Below are positions 12,401-25,672 of a stretch of DNA of 64,000 nucleotides, in pieces. This stretch comes from Lasiosphaeris hirsuta (lineage: Eukaryota > Ascomycota > Sordariomycetes > Sordariales > Lasiosphaeriaceae): NCBI GenBank assembly GCA_030549175.1, contig JAUKUA010000001.1, positions 5,952,001 to 6,016,000 of the forward strand, read 5' to 3'. Every line of letters starts with the position of its first letter. Positions within the stretch are counted from its first letter, which is position 1. Below the pieces are notes generated by a model. That model worked only from the letters and a program-made list of their open reading frames with translations. It was not told where the DNA came from and did not search any database. The position numbers and the translations under genes are program-made.

Positions 12401-14860
12401 TGGTTCTCTGGCAGGAGCTGCCATGCAACCTCGACTCCGGTTATGTCCGCGCTACCGTCGAATGTGTCGTTGCTGCCTCTCTCCATGAAAAACCTTGCAG
12501 TAGTCCAAATCGAGTGATCCAAATGCCCTCCCCCTCACCCCGAGGTTAGTCTTGCTATTTCTCAGGCTTTCAGCTTCTTGCCAATCAAAAACCTCGAGGT
12601 CCTCTAGTCCGGCACACCCACATGCCAAAACCCATGCAACTTTATCACCGCGCCCAAGAGGGATGTTACATACCTTTCCACTACCACTATTGACACGCCG
12701 TTCATGGATTGTGGTACATAGCATGGATGACAGCAGTGCCATCCCTACCTCCCTTCTCACTTCCCTCGGTAGCCCCCTTGAGCGAGTTTTCTCTCGATTT
12801 CCTCGTTTGACCGGACCGTTGCATTTCCAATCCATCAATGTCGATTTCCGCATTGGGACGAAACCCTCGTCAAGGCTGCGCTCGAAGTGGTCCGCGGCGC
12901 CCGCACCACGACATTAGCTCCAGCCACTCGACCACACTCCTTGGCCCCCAATGTCCCATTGCTCTTTTTCTTCGCCGAAATGCGAGGATCTTGCAGGCGA
13001 TCTGAGCTGTGCAAACAGCCACACTCAATAGGGTCGCCTGATAAGGCCAGGTTGACAGGTCCACCAGAAGCCCCGGCTAGGGTCTAAACTCACGACGTCT
13101 TAGAGGTGAGCGAAGCGCCCAGGTGGAATCCCTGGACACCAAACCTACCTGTCTTTTGTACCGTGTGGTCCCCATGCATTGGCCACCGCAGCATGACTTC
13201 TTGGGCTGCGTCCATGGACCACTGTGAGCTCGCCGCGTACGGGCTGTAATGCGTACTTTGTTCATGGTATGCAAGCAGGTGGGTACTACCGAACATCGAA
13301 CTGCAACCACCGGGCAACCATCGCGTCGTTCACCGTATGGTCTCTTCTCGCTTTTTTGGCCCCCAATGCAACGACACCACCGCCAAACCGAAAAGCTAGC
13401 TTGACACGGCCATAGGAGGGAGTTGACTTGAGCCCATGAGCCACCGGGGATTATAGGCCTTGTCCCGCGGAATGTCTTCGATGTCTCCTCCAGCAACCAC
13501 TTTCCGCTAGCTACACTATTGTTGCTTCGTTGCCGCCGCCGTGCTACAGCGTGGCGATTTGGTCCCGAGGCCGATGGCTGTGCGGTCGCGCGGCCTGGTG
13601 CCTTGATAGGGGCCAGTCTCCCATGGCTCAGTTTCGTGTGAGGTTGTGAGGTTGCGTGCTTTTCCAGTCCACCGGGAACCACTTACAGAGTCGCGATAGT
13701 CGCCTTCCTCGTCCCGACAGTCCGGGACGCTACTCTCGCAGTCGCTGAACCGCGGTGGCGGCGGTGAGATTCCCCAGTGAGCCAACTCCAGTGTAAACGT
13801 GAAACAGGCCGTAGCTAGGTCACTTCTATCAGGAACGTTTAACGGCGATGACCATGGTAGCACCCACGTTTTCGTTCCCGAGTATCACAGCATTCCCTTA
13901 TCTGGTCCAGCTGACAAGCATACCTCAATCTCTCCCACCGCGGATCGTCTTTGGCGCTTCTTCATGAAACCGGCCGCATAGGGCGTCAATTCGTGTCACC
14001 ACTCGCGCGCAACACCCCAACCAACCTGTTACCGATTTTACGCTGTATACGTTATTCCCCCGGTCGGGGATCAACGGCCGCATCGTCTCGCCCGATCCAT
14101 AACATGCCGGACGCTTAGCTAAAGCCCCAACTGCTCCTTTGGGCCTCTCGACTCTCTGTTGGTTCCCTGGCGCCTCTACTGGTTCTCACCACCCTCGTCA
14201 CCGTAGATGTTGGGTATGCTCGCGCACATCGACCTTTGAGCATGTGATTTCCCATTCAGTCATCACTATTGTGAATGTAAAAGGGCCGTAGTTTGAGGCG
14301 TAGTGGCGGCACAGATCCAGTAGTGTGAGCGGTACACCATGCGCAAAATGCGTGTTCCCCATACTCCCATGGCGCCCTTCCCCAGCCCTCAACTGCCATG
14401 TCCCTGTGCAATGCAGCATGTCATCTCCATAAAGGAAGCAACGTATTACTCGCTTCCGCTGCAGTGGAGAGAGGCACGGTGCTTTTGATATCCTAGGCTT
14501 CTGGTCGCGTAGGTGAGTGTGGAACCGATGGGCTTGGCCATCTTTCTTTTGTTTCGGGTTCATGATTTGCGCGTCCTATCATCACCTGCTGCTCCCCACT
14601 CTCCTGGAGCTTCAAACACCCCCAGCCCACGGCAACAGGGAGGGGAGAGATGAAAGAGGGCCGGATAGTCACCCCTTATGTCCAAAGTAAAATAAGAAGA
14701 CTACCAGCGACCAATGCCTCGAACGTGGAATCTTATACTGGGGTTTAGAATATCACTCCTTATATATATCATGGTGGCCGTGCGTCTCTGCAGCCCTGCC
14801 GGAAGGTTTTTGCTTACCTGCCGTGTCGGGGAGATGCTTGCTGTCGCTCACCTTCGCTAA

Positions 14861-14877
14861 GGGGGGGGGGGGGGGGG
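14861..14877 (+). repeat. G17 homopolymer
   Basis: Uninterrupted run of seventeen G in the middle of the desert, followed by a G-rich stretch. No gene is attached to it. Confidence 0.85.
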
Positions 14878-16614
14878 TGGGAGAGCCCTCACCTCGGTAG
14901 GTAACGCGTCCCCAGAGCAGGGAGTCTCAAGTCCAACGGTCAAGTATCTCGAGGTAGCTTTCTTCTCTCTGTTGGCCGCCAGGGGGGGTTCAGCGCGCTT
15001 GTTGGCGCCTGATATATCGACTCTGCGCTACCGTAGCCTGTCGACGAAACAACGTCCAGGCCAGCGTCGCGTCTCGCGGGTGCGAGCTGCGTAGGGCACA
15101 GTGGCCGTCCCCCAACGGTGTACCGTGCTGAAAGTCGCCTCAGGGGACGGAAGGGGGCAGCACGGTTGGGGCAGAACCGAACACCTCCAAGTCGGCGGCG
15201 GAGAAAGAGATACAACGATGAACACCCGCGCGTTTGGTTGTATAAGAACGACTTGCGGTCCGTGTGAATGTGTCTGTCTCACAACTCGCCGGCACTGACT
15301 GCTATGCAGGTTTCATCTCAAAGTCGATCTGGGTTTGGTTCTCTCGCGAGAATTCTTTTCTGCGCGCGTCCGTCCATACCTTCCATCCCCACCCCCTCCA
15401 TCATCTTCTTCCCCGTCCCGCCGTGGATCATGGATCAGTTCTCTGCGCACACGGCACATCCTGGCCTCCCTCCCCGTTCACGACGCCCCCTTCATCCGAA
15501 AGTGAACCCATATTCGAATGAGCCGATTGAAGGCGTTCTAGGCAAACCGAGGGTGGGATCATGTGTGAGGGGGGAAGAGAAATGCAAGAATGGACCTGTG
15601 GAAGATCCTGTTCCAGCAGGGAAGATTAGGAGAGGGCCCGGGAGGGGGGCTCAGTCGGATGTTGGAAAGGTTCAAATCGCGGGCCCCGAAAATCAGGAAT
15701 AAGGGTCCCGAAGGTCCTGTCGAAGGAATGAAAGAAAAAACACATTATCCAACGTGGCAAAACAAGGCCTGGGGAAGGAGTCCGTGTGTGCTCTGCCAGG
15801 TATGTCTAATGACGGGTGGCGCGCATGATAGCGGAGACAATTCTGTTTTCGCGGGGACTTTTTTCGTGGTACCTACTGATCCTATACTAGTATAATGCAG
15901 AGATTAAACATGGTGGCGAGTGGTCGACGGGTGAGTGCCGCACAGGGACAGGCTATGTTTTGCTCCACTCGTAGGTGGTTCGACCTCGGACATGTCATGG
16001 AAAAAGATACTAGTACTCCCGGATGCTGTGTTGTTTACTCTATCGCCTGTCGCAGATACCCACTTGGTGATCTTCCTCGGCGGCGATGGCTCTGGGCATT
16101 TCTTGGGAAATATGGCGAGCTGTCCTGCTTGCTTCCTCGCCTGGTCGCTTGCTTGTCTCCGGGTCATCGGTCCTCTCCCGCTCACTTCCCAAGGTGCCCG
16201 CAGCGACTCTGGGTACACGCCTAAGCTCGGTTTTAAGCATTCGGCAATTTATGTACTCCTACCCATAATTTTCATGTTTGGTATTCGACGCCAGGCCAGA
16301 CCTACCCATCCTGGCGGCATGTCGCCGAGGGCGTAGTATCTAGCCTCACTCCCAAGCAGGTATAGCCGGTCGCCCAGCACCACCTAGACTGTCGTCCGGA
16401 CTGGGTGAGTACGGGTCCCAGTATGGGCCTGTTGCTTACGGAAGGAAGTATGAGCTCTGTATCCATAGGTGTAGTCAGCTCTCCATCAGCCTTCTGGGCC
16501 TCCCTAGATTCGCCGTCGACCCGGATTCACTACAGTAGAGGCCCTAGCTGGCCGTACCCCAAGACTTGGATGATGCAATGGAACAGCCAGGCGTGCTGTA
16601 GTACGCAGCCGTGA

Positions 16615-16650
16615 TAGGTACCTAGGTACGTACATACCTTGCCTAGGTAT
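16615..16650. repeat. Clustered TACCTAGGTA-type palindromes
   Basis: Overlapping copies of GGTACCTAGGTA and CCTAGGTA with intervening TACGTACATACC. The same short self-complementary words recur at many intergenic sites in the window, for example 17173-17221, 19537-19556, 25299-25312, 32341-32352 and 35208-35274, and not in the coding exons. Confidence 0.7.
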
Positions 16651-17630
16651 GGAACCCGCTTAACCGCGGAAGCACCGGGCCTCAGCACCTAGAGTGGTTG
16701 TCCAACCCCCCTCCCCCGTCACCCAGCCCCCGGCCCCCTTTTTTTGCTCCCGCATAGGGACTGTGCGTTAAGCTTTTTTGCTCTGTTCTTCTGTGGCTAT
16801 TTGGCAGCGGTCAACCTACCTATGTCATGCGAGCTTGCTAGACAGTTATTTGTCATTTTTCAACGGTTTGTATCGCACCTTCTCGGGGGCATTCCTTCAT
16901 CGTTTTTTTTTTAATTTTTTTACCAACCTTACGAGTCAGCGAACGTTCTCCTTCCACCTGCCGTCTAAAGTTAAGCTCAAGGTGCCCAAGCTGAGCTTGT
17001 AAGCGGCCGCTCCCTGCGGAAACGGGGGAGATTCAGGATTGAAAATTATGAAATTGAGAAAAAGGCAGAAATGACACTCGAAGGATTGAGCGTGCCGTGG
17101 CCAGCCACACACACTGCACCACCTTACCACTTACTTGTGCTTTTCAACCTGCCGGCCGTTCTTGCCCTAGGAGGTATGTACGTGCATACATACCTTACCT
17201 TAGTACTTACCTGGGTACCTCGAGTCGCGCCTGTTATGGTGGTGCTGCTGCCAGGCAGCAGCGAGCCAGTGAAGCACATGTTGATATTCAAGCCTGGTCC
17301 AATGCGACTTCGTCAAGGGATGGTGTGCTGTGCATGGAAGGATGGTGCGTGCCGGGAGGGGTTTACCTATTGTGGTCGGTGAACTTAACAAATAAAACGC
17401 GGTCACTGTGCCTTGTCATCAACATCCTGTCAACCAACTCTTCTACACCCGGGGGGTTTTCAGGAAAATCCGGCCCTCAGGTGCAAGGCCCCACCCCCAC
17501 AGAAGAGTGCCAGGGCTAGTGGCGGGAGGTGCACATCAGTCATGGTGCAGTTCCAGTGCCAGCAATACTGACAGGGAAGTTCCAGTGGGAGGATACCGAT
17601 GCACCGACCATGGCAAGAATACCTGAGGCC

Positions 17631-17657
17631 CGAGACCCGAGACCCGAGAACCCGAGC
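17631..17657. repeat. CCCGAGA short tandem repeat
   Basis: Four slightly varied copies of a 7-8 base unit (CCCGAGA, last copies CCCGAGAA and CCCGAGC). Non-coding. Confidence 0.7.
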
Positions 17658-20600
17658 CTCCAGGGTTGTCACGCATCGTCAGCTGGGCAGGAGCTCCACA
17701 ACCTTCGAACACAGGAGGATCGAGATGAACTCGGCCTCGAAGAGATAAAAATCATCAACGGCTCTACGGCTTTGGCTGGAAAGCCTCACGCTCCGCACGA
17801 TTCGATTTGGGCGATTCCGCCTTCATTTAATTCGATTGGGGCCCGTCGTTCGATTTTCTTTTTCGGGTTACATTTCAACTCCTCCTGCACCCAGGCCTTG
17901 GACCGTTTGCAGCTTTTAGGCCCAGCCGCCAATGCTCCTCGTTGCAGTGCTCCCCATAGCAGTGCTCCTAGGCCATTATTGGATTCACAGCCTCGGCATC
18001 CTTCAAACTTTGATGAATGAAACCCCCTTGGCGGGGAAACTGATTTCTTTTCCCGCTTGAGATGGGACCAGAAAAAAAGGACCTGCAGAATCCAACGGGC
18101 ACGTGTCATTGCATTAAGAAATGGGTTTCCATTGGGATTAACCCAATGCTTCACCCCAGGGCCAGCTGTCCTGAGCTCACAGTAGGAGCTCACAGAACCC
18201 GAACGAACCAAGACCACACACCACCGCTTTCGATCGCTTGATCATTGCTTCAAAGTCCCAACCCCCACCTCCTGGCCTTGATTGACACTTTTGGGTCGGA
18301 TTAGGTCGCCGGTCGAATTCTGCGTGTGCTTTGCTGGGTCCCGTGCTTTGTAGTCCCTAGTTTTATCTCTTCGGCTGAGCATATTCTTTGAATATATTTT
18401 GTGCAAGGCCCAGAAACTGCATCACCCAATCGTTCCTTGCCTATCACTTACACAAATAAAGGCAACAACCTCTCACCAGCGCCACACCTGGCTCAGGGGT
18501 GACGCATCATCTCAGGAGGCGGCTGGTTAAAACTCAAATCACAAAATGTCGAAACATTGGCTGCCATCCCTTCCTGTTCACTTTTCACCCCTGCCGGCCT
18601 CAATTGTTCACCAACTGCTCTTTACCTGCGCTTTATGACGCTCTGCACAGATGCCCATCTCCTCAAGGCTCGACCCGTGGGAGCGCGTGCGTGGACCTGC
18701 GCCGCTCGAATGCTTCATTTACACTACATTGCATTCGTATGATAAACGGCAGTGTACCGCGCGGGCTTCTGATGATGGGAATAAAAGAAGGAAAACGAAG
18801 ACAAAAACGAAAACCCCATAGTGCGAGTCCCACGTACCGTTACATCGGCTCTCAGCCCTGATCTCGCCCATTGTAGAAAAGCTGCGCGCTGTATCAGCCA
18901 CATGTTTGTATATCTGCCTCTTTGGAAGCCCCTACACGGGCGGGCAATACAACACTCTACTTGAGGGAAGAAGCTCGCTACAACATCGGTGACGCACGGA
19001 CGGACCGATAGGGCGGCCGAACGGGTCTTGACGCAGCAGGGCGGGGTTCTCCTCGACAGGAACAGAGGCGGACTTACATTGTCTATTCCACATATACAAT
19101 AAACGTTGTGGAATGGGAGCTCCCGTGGGATGGTAGGTGGCAGATGAGATGGGCGGATGGATCAAGTGGCGGTGCGGAATCATCATTTCACACTCGGGTA
19201 ACCATAGGCTCATGTCCTCTGATCCACAGGGCTCCACGGCGGACTTACCTTGCCCCTACCTAGTGTATAGCTGGCGAACCGATCCATTGGGGAAAGGCAT
19301 ATTTTGGTTTGATACCGCAGTGGCTCTCGTCTAATACTAGTATTCAAAGGGCAAGGTAGGCCATTTTCCCCCTGGGCAAGGTAGGATGATTGGCAACATG
19401 GTGCCCGGTGGCTCTGATCCGTTGGCCATCCCCCCCGTCCGGCTCCGTCTCCGATGGAACGGGGTACATGAAAACGAAGTGGCTTGGAATACCCATAGAT
19501 CCCATCTCCCATCTACGTTTGATGGGGCCAGTATACCACTAGGTACCACCTAGCAAAACCTGGCAGTGCACTAGGAACTCGAGCACAGTAAAGCCGGTAG
19601 TAACATCGCTACCCTCGAAAGGCTCACCGGTAGCTCCGGGCTGGTTCGGATGTAGCTCCGGACATGCGGGCGTGGGGTTTCGTCTAGCTTGGCCCCTTCT
19701 CCATCGCTAGTCGTCAATGCCGCTTGTTCACCTGCTCGGCCGTTGCGTCCGTGGCCCTCTCCTGGATCCTAATTTCTGATCCTGATCCATGCCGTTCGTC
19801 CTTCACACGTTGACAAGGAAGGAGGACGGCGCGGCACGACCCTTCGCTCTCGCGTAGCGATCCGCCCGTCCCGTTTTATTCAAGCATATGTAAGTGTGGT
19901 AATGGAGAAGGGAATACCTGGCTGGGGTTTTTTTGCCTGCGTTGCTGTGCGGCGCTACGCTAGTGCGGCATCCCTAGGAGAGGATCCCTTCAGGGAGAGA
20001 GAGATAAGGACCTGACAGGAAAATTAGTGGTAGGAAAAATGACGAACAAGACAGGGATGGATCTCAGATGCCGCCAAGCGAGGGGCGCCCGAAGCAAAAG
20101 GACCAAGGAGCAAGAACCGAGGAGAGACGGAGACTAAACTCTACTACGACACGAGTGATAGTATGTGCGGCGGGGGCGGAGATGTGTAAGGAGGGGTAGG
20201 CATGGGGTTGAGGGGCTGCGTCTGTCTGACTGGCGCCCTGGTCCGCACCCCCCCCCCCCTTTTTCCTTTTTCCTTTTGCTCCAGCGTCTGGTGTTGCACA
20301 TACCTACATAGGTGCACCAGTTACCTGGGTAAGGTGGTGATGAGCTACTTCGGGTAGTCAGTCTGTCGGCTCGGCTTCCTCGGTGCAAGTCCAAGGCACC
20401 GAAGTAAGGCGAGGTTGCTTCGATATCCCAAAGCTCCCACCACTCCTGAGCTCGACCCCTCCAATTCCAAGACCCTTGCCTTAGCGCGTCGGCCACGGCG
20501 GCAGGCCATACACCTCAATCACCCCACCTTGAAAGCCATCACCACGTAGGTACAGTGAGGAATCAATGTTGAACTAGGATGTTGGCTGGGGCAGCGTGAC

Positions 20601-21748
20601 TATCGGACCTTTCTCTTTCTTTCTGCCTTCGCTCGGTATTTCTCTTTTCTTTTGCAGGCCTGCCTTGACTAGGTCTCTTGGGGAACAGCTTGCTTGATTT
20701 GGGTCCCTCGAGATCGCAATTACGGAAGCCCAAAATAGCAACGCCAGCACCACCTCCAGGGCGGCGGGGAAGGGGGAGGCTTCGCTGCACGGACGCGCAG
20801 CTTACCGCGTGTATCTAGAACCATGCCTTAGTGTCGAATTGGAGGCACGTCCAAAGTAAATAAGGCACTGCTTTGCACTGAGCTGTGATCCATACACACA
20901 AGAGCCAGGCGCCGGAAAGATATCTTTTCGGCCACAGCGTAATGGCGAAGCAAGCCCCGAACCTCGCATGGCTGCTCCAGCTATGCTTCAGTTAGCTAAT
21001 GGAAGGTACCTGAGCACCCAAGAACCACGGGTTTCACACCTCCTCCGTCCGAACAAATCACCGAGCCCGCCCCCGCCTTCCTTCAAAGACGGAGCCTGGA
21101 GTCTCGGGAGTCTTGACCCAAGCTGGCATTTCGCGCGAGAAGCACGGGAAAATATCATGTCACCAACATCGCCGGGCTCTCCCGCCGTGACTGCATGGGG
21201 GCCATCAGCCCTACTGCCAACACTGCAGCATCCTGGCTGGTGGCAGACGCCATGGTAGAAGAGCATCAACTCCCGCCCCTGTGATTGATGAATGACCTTC
21301 CTCATATTTCGTGATGCCTATGCTAAAAATGATGACCCATACCATGCTCGCTCTACACCCGTTCAATGTTTCGTGACAACAGCTCAACTCCCACCCCCTG
21401 TTTTTTCGACCCCCTTTCCCCATTCCCCTATCCCCCACCCGCCCCCCAAACCAAGATCCGCCCGCTCTCATTATTCGCACCAAATGACCAAAGGGGTATA
21501 AAGTAAAAAGCACCTTCAAAGCAATCTGCTGGCTGGCTGGCTGACACGGCGAACGTGGATGAGCGTGGCTATTAGGTAGCTATAGGTAGCTATAAAAGGA
21601 GACTCGACAGCCAGCGGCAACAGCGGCAGTGGTAGTAACGGGTCGTTTCGTTCCGTCTTTGACTGGCGTAAGTAAGTGTGTGTGAATTTGTTGGCGGACT
21701 GCAAAACTTGAAAACTCGACCTGCTTGCCCGCGTCATACGAGTGCATC

Positions 21749-24133
21749 CTATTGCCCCTCGATGGGCGGGACGAAGGTGTAGTTGAAATCTAGCAGCCCG
21801 TCCAGCATCCAATGCTGCGGATCCCAGACATCATAAGTGGTGTCGTAATTCAGTCCCAATATGTTCGCCTGACCGGCTCCCAAGGAGCCCCCACTTGGGG
21901 TCAGCGCGCCGTTCGACGTTGGCAGGCCGAGGACAGCAGGGAGCGCCTGTGACGGGGGCGCCAACGTGCTGTCTAGGTGTGTTGAGGATGCTGATGATTC
22001 ATTAGCTGAATCAGGATTTGTAGGTTGCTTGAGGGCTACCAAGGTTGTCTTAGCTTGGAGCGGTTTTCTATCGGAGTGGTGGAAAGGTGAAGAAAACTCA
22101 CCATCGAGCGAACCTCGACCCCTGGCCTGGTATTCTTCCCTCCAGTGCCAAATCGAGTCGAATACGAGACTCATACTGTGACGGCATCGGACCTTCAGCT
22201 GAAGGCTGTCATCAATGTCCGTGCCTATCTCGTCGCTGTGGTACGTTTGAGGATGGGTCCCCTCGAGACGAGCCCCGTTCCATATTTGGACCATCAGCTC
22301 TGCAAGCCTCCAGTGGAGGTCGTTTTGCACGACACTGGTTGTCCTGATAGCCCGGATGGTTCTGTGGAACAGGTCGCGTCCCCGGTCGAAATCAATCGTT
22401 TTGGAAAAGAAGGACCGCAAAAGCTTGAGGAGCGCAAACCCTGCAGCTACAAGCATTTGCTGGATGTAATTGGTGGCATATTTAAGAAGAAACTGGTCCC
22501 GAAATTGGTACTGGAAGGCTTCATGGCTCGTATCATCGCCATCCAGTATGTAGTCGAGGAAGCTGGTTGTTGCCCGCCATAGGCCCATCAAGTCGTCGAG
22601 GTACCCGGGCGTGGCACTCGAGTCAAAGAAGCCCGCCAGCCGCAAGTGGAGGCCGGCCGCTTTGAGGTGTAGGTTGATGACCGGTGATAGGTTTTGCGAC
22701 AAGACCGAGGCTTGAAGCTCACCGTACTCGCGACGATACACGCGCATCAACATTGCGCGGTGCTCGTCGCCGGCAACGCCCCGAGGATCACTGGCGTTGC
22801 TATACATCTCCTTTGAGACCTTATCACAGAAGCGTTCTATTTGGAGCCGAGCCTCCAATTCGGCGCCTAGCGAAAAGGGCCCGGAGTCGCCTGGGCGAAC
22901 AGCCAGCGTCCAGTCGTATAATGTCGACGCGGGTTGGCCATAGCCAGTCCCGATTGTCTGGGCAACAATATTACAAACTGCCCAAGTTTTGATCCGGTCA
23001 TGTAACCCATCCTTATTGAGCTCTACAGGAAATCGCGAAAAGTCGTTGATGTGGTTCGGCCGGTGCAGGCCAATGCCCGTCGCCGTCTTCATCATGACGC
23101 CGCCGAGGATATGGGTAGGGTCGGATGTTGATGTGCTTGTAGGGAGTGGCCATGTGCACAAGAGACACAGGGCCTTGACGGCAAAGTAACTCTGGGGCAC
23201 CTCTCCAACGGTAGTCCAAAGCAGCCTCGTCAGGGGCCCCGAGAGCTTTGTGAGGAAGGTAGGGTCTTGGGTAAAGCGTCGGCTGGCAACGGCTATGATT
23301 GCCCAATAAAGCAGGGGGTATTGCTGGTAGTACTGGTCGGGTGTCTGGGAGGGGTTGAGGAACGGCAGGAATGGGTGGTAGAAGTTGAAGAACTGGCTGA
23401 ACAGCTGACCCTCGTCGTCCTCTGTGAGCCTGAATTCTTCGAGCTCGCGGGCGATCCGGGGCAGGGCGTAGGAGCCGCCACGCTTGAGGTGCAACAGAGA
23501 CGACACAGCCTCGTCGGACCCCATCAGGGAGGGATTCCTCGTGTGCGAGTACTGGCTATTGACAACGGGGGATTGCAGTTGTGAGTGTATGGCCTCCTCG
23601 TCGTCCTCGATGAGGAAGCCCTGGCTCTTTGCGCTCTGCACTGCGCGGCGCAGCTTCTCAATCTCCTTCTCCATCTCGGCATGCTTGCTACGCTTCCCGA
23701 CACGCTTGAAATTGGACTCGATCTTGCAGTCGAGCTTGAGGCGATTGCAGCGGGAGCAGCTCTGGAAGGGGTCTTGCACAACGTCACAGCGCAGCTGAGT
23801 AGGCGGGAAGACAGGTTAGCTGGGCTCGTGAAGGCTCAAGGTAAGGGGCCCGGGGGGGAGGGGGGGGGGTTGTGGGTTGGGAAACCAGGTGACTCAGCCC
23901 ACCTTTTGCTGACGGCACTCGTTGCAGGCCCGCTTGACGCCGGGGAGGCGGCGGCCCTTGGTCTCGGGGGAGGCATCATCGTCGTGGTCGTGGTCCAGGT
24001 CGTGATCGTGATGATCGTGGTCGTGGTCGAGGATACTGCCAGGGCTGCTGTCCATGATGCTTCTCTTGCGCTTAGGGCCTCCTCCATTCGCGCCATGGGC
24101 CCGCATGCTAGCGGGGAAGTCGGGGCTTTCCAT
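21749..24133 (-). CDS. Zn2Cys6 (zinc binuclear cluster) transcription factor, Leu3/War1-like
   Basis: Predicted 758-residue fungal activator, exons 24133-23903 and 23794-21749. The intron at 23795-23902 (GTGGGC donor, CAG acceptor) cuts the DNA-binding domain. Cysteines fall at 70, 73, 80, 90, 93 and 100 (C-x2-C-x6-C-x9-C-x2-C-x6-C), with KRACNECRQQK from exon 1 and LRCDVVQDPF from exon 2. A coiled-coil-like heptad region follows (about 115-135, HAEMEKEIEKLRRAVQ). The long middle-homology region includes QLFSQFFNFYHPFLPFL (about 200) and LLYWAIIAVASRR. The C-terminus ends in an acidic, aromatic stretch typical of activation domains. Upstream of the cluster is an 18-residue His/Asp tract (36-53). 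The ATG at 24133 is chosen because the in-frame extension to 24163 begins with GTG, not ATG. The cluster sequence resembles the Leu3/War1 group of regulators (amino-acid synthesis or weak-acid response); the exact orthologue and targets are not certain. Confidence 0.9.
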
Positions 24134-25627
24134 CACGGACCGAGGGCCGGGTGGGGAGAACACGGCTGTTTAGGGTCCAGTGGCTCCCAGGGCCCGAGAC
24201 GGCACGGAAGCTGTCAGATAGGCTGGTGGCCACGGCAGGATGGCTCGTTGGGTGGTCCGGTCTCGCGATTGCGATGAGGGAGTTTTGGGTTTTGGAGGAG
24301 AAAAAGCCGATTTACGGAACCGGGTGTGGTGCTTGCCTCTGCCCGCTACTGCCCATCCCCCCGCCCGATGGACTCATCGCAGCGCACGCACACTCGATCA
24401 ATTTGGATGGCGGGACTGCGGGGGTGATTTGGCCGGCTGATTGGCCACTGCCTGCAGCTTTGACCCACCAGTGGCGAACGCCCAGCAAATAGCGAGTCGC
24501 TCGGCGCCCCTCCATCGACGACATGGAACCTCACAAGCCTTTCCCCGGGATGGCTGATGGCGACACAACAACTCCACGTGTGTGCAATTCTGTCTTGTTA
24601 AGACAAGCTCAGGCCTATGCCCGCCTGCCTAGTGACTGCCCGTGTTCTCCACCATGTCGCCGATTTTCATTGTATTATCTGCGGCTCTGTCCCCTTCCGC
24701 TGTCACCAAGCGCAACGTCCCAAGGTCAGCCAAGGTCGGCCGCTAGCTTCATTCGGCAAGACACCGCAAGCTGTTCCTCAATGCCAATATCGACGCCGTT
24801 GATGCCGCGAGCGAGTCCCGTTAGCAATTAGGTCCCACCCCCACTTCACCCACCGTCCCGCGGCATGGCGTTCAGCACCCTCCCCCCCAGCAGCCCGTTT
24901 AGCGCTCAGCTATGTGCCCGTGCGACGCAGAAGTACGACTGGCAAGGTACAGTTGTAGCTGCTAGTGGCTTGGTAACGGGCACAGGTCAAGACTTTCCCT
25001 GATCCGTGTGCCGTCATACTGATTGGTTATCGGGCTGCCGGTTCTCGACTTCATCCTGCCACGACACCACTGTCAGCTTTTAGACTGAACGGAGGCAGCA
25101 TCACATCATCAACGGGGATAAAAGGATTATGCTTCCATGTGCACGCCGGAGCCAGCCAAACCAGGGATCTGCGGGATGGTCGGCACCGAGTGGCAAAACT
25201 GGCCTCCGGTCGTGCCGCCGCCGCCGGCTGCAGTGATCCCGCCTTTCTCGCTCTCGCTTGGCCGAGTCTGCCGCTGTGAGGATTCACATGAATTCTAGAC
25301 TACCTAGGTAGGCAGTGACCAATTTCCGTTCGCGGAATGCCGTGGCTGTTGGGCGCGCTGAGCCGCTCGACCCGCGCAGCTCAATCCCAGTTAGGTGTGA
25401 CCGGTCATGAGGGCAGCTAGTAACGCAGGGGAACCAGCACCCAGAAGGGTTCCATTTCTAGCCACAGCCCTACGCAGACATTGCGTGCTGGCGTATCTGC
25501 CGGCACCCAATTAGAAGGCGATAACCGTACTCGAGAGGCCAGACCGGGCCGCTCGTCCTGCTTTCTCTGCTGCTTTCGCTCGGTGCTGCTTTTTACTAAC
25601 TCTTCTTGATCACCGCCGTGCCAAAAC

Positions 25628-25672
25628 ACAACACCCACAGCTCCCACAACTCCCACAACTCCCACAACACCA
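25628..25672. repeat. AACTCCCAC tandem repeat
   Basis: About four near-perfect copies of a 9-base unit in non-coding DNA. It is followed at 25698-25722 by a separate CACGCACG-rich segment. Confidence 0.8.

Larger units (their letters stand above)
7581..21748. other. 14-kb gene desert upstream of the 5363-7580 regulator
   Basis: No frame in this stretch shows a recognisable domain, coherent multi-exon structure or conserved-looking segment; the longest frames are about 110-200 codons and mostly lack ATG starts or overlap in several frames. The left end must hold the leader and promoter of the minus-strand regulator. The right end is the 3' side of the zinc-cluster gene. It holds a GAGAAT hexamer array (7822-7866), a G18 run (8056-8073), a 13-mer G-rich repeat (9389-9432), a G17 run (14861-14877), clustered CCTAGG palindromes (16615-16650, 17173-17221), a CCCGAGA repeat (17631-17657) and a C12 run near 20248. 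Base composition stays near that of the flanks rather than AT-rich, so a RIP-mutated transposon graveyard is unlikely. Long non-coding RNAs or distal regulatory elements are possible but not demonstrable from sequence. Confidence 0.6.

Noticed and set aside
9498..20496. Many 60-200 codon frames in the desert, for example 13077-13682 and 17529-18020
   Set aside because: Cys/Trp/Arg-rich random-looking translations, often from GTG/TTG starts, overlapping on both strands, with no splice-linked continuation.
23585..24277. 230-codon plus-strand frame
   Set aside because: Antisense shadow of the GC-rich first exon and intron of the zinc-cluster gene.
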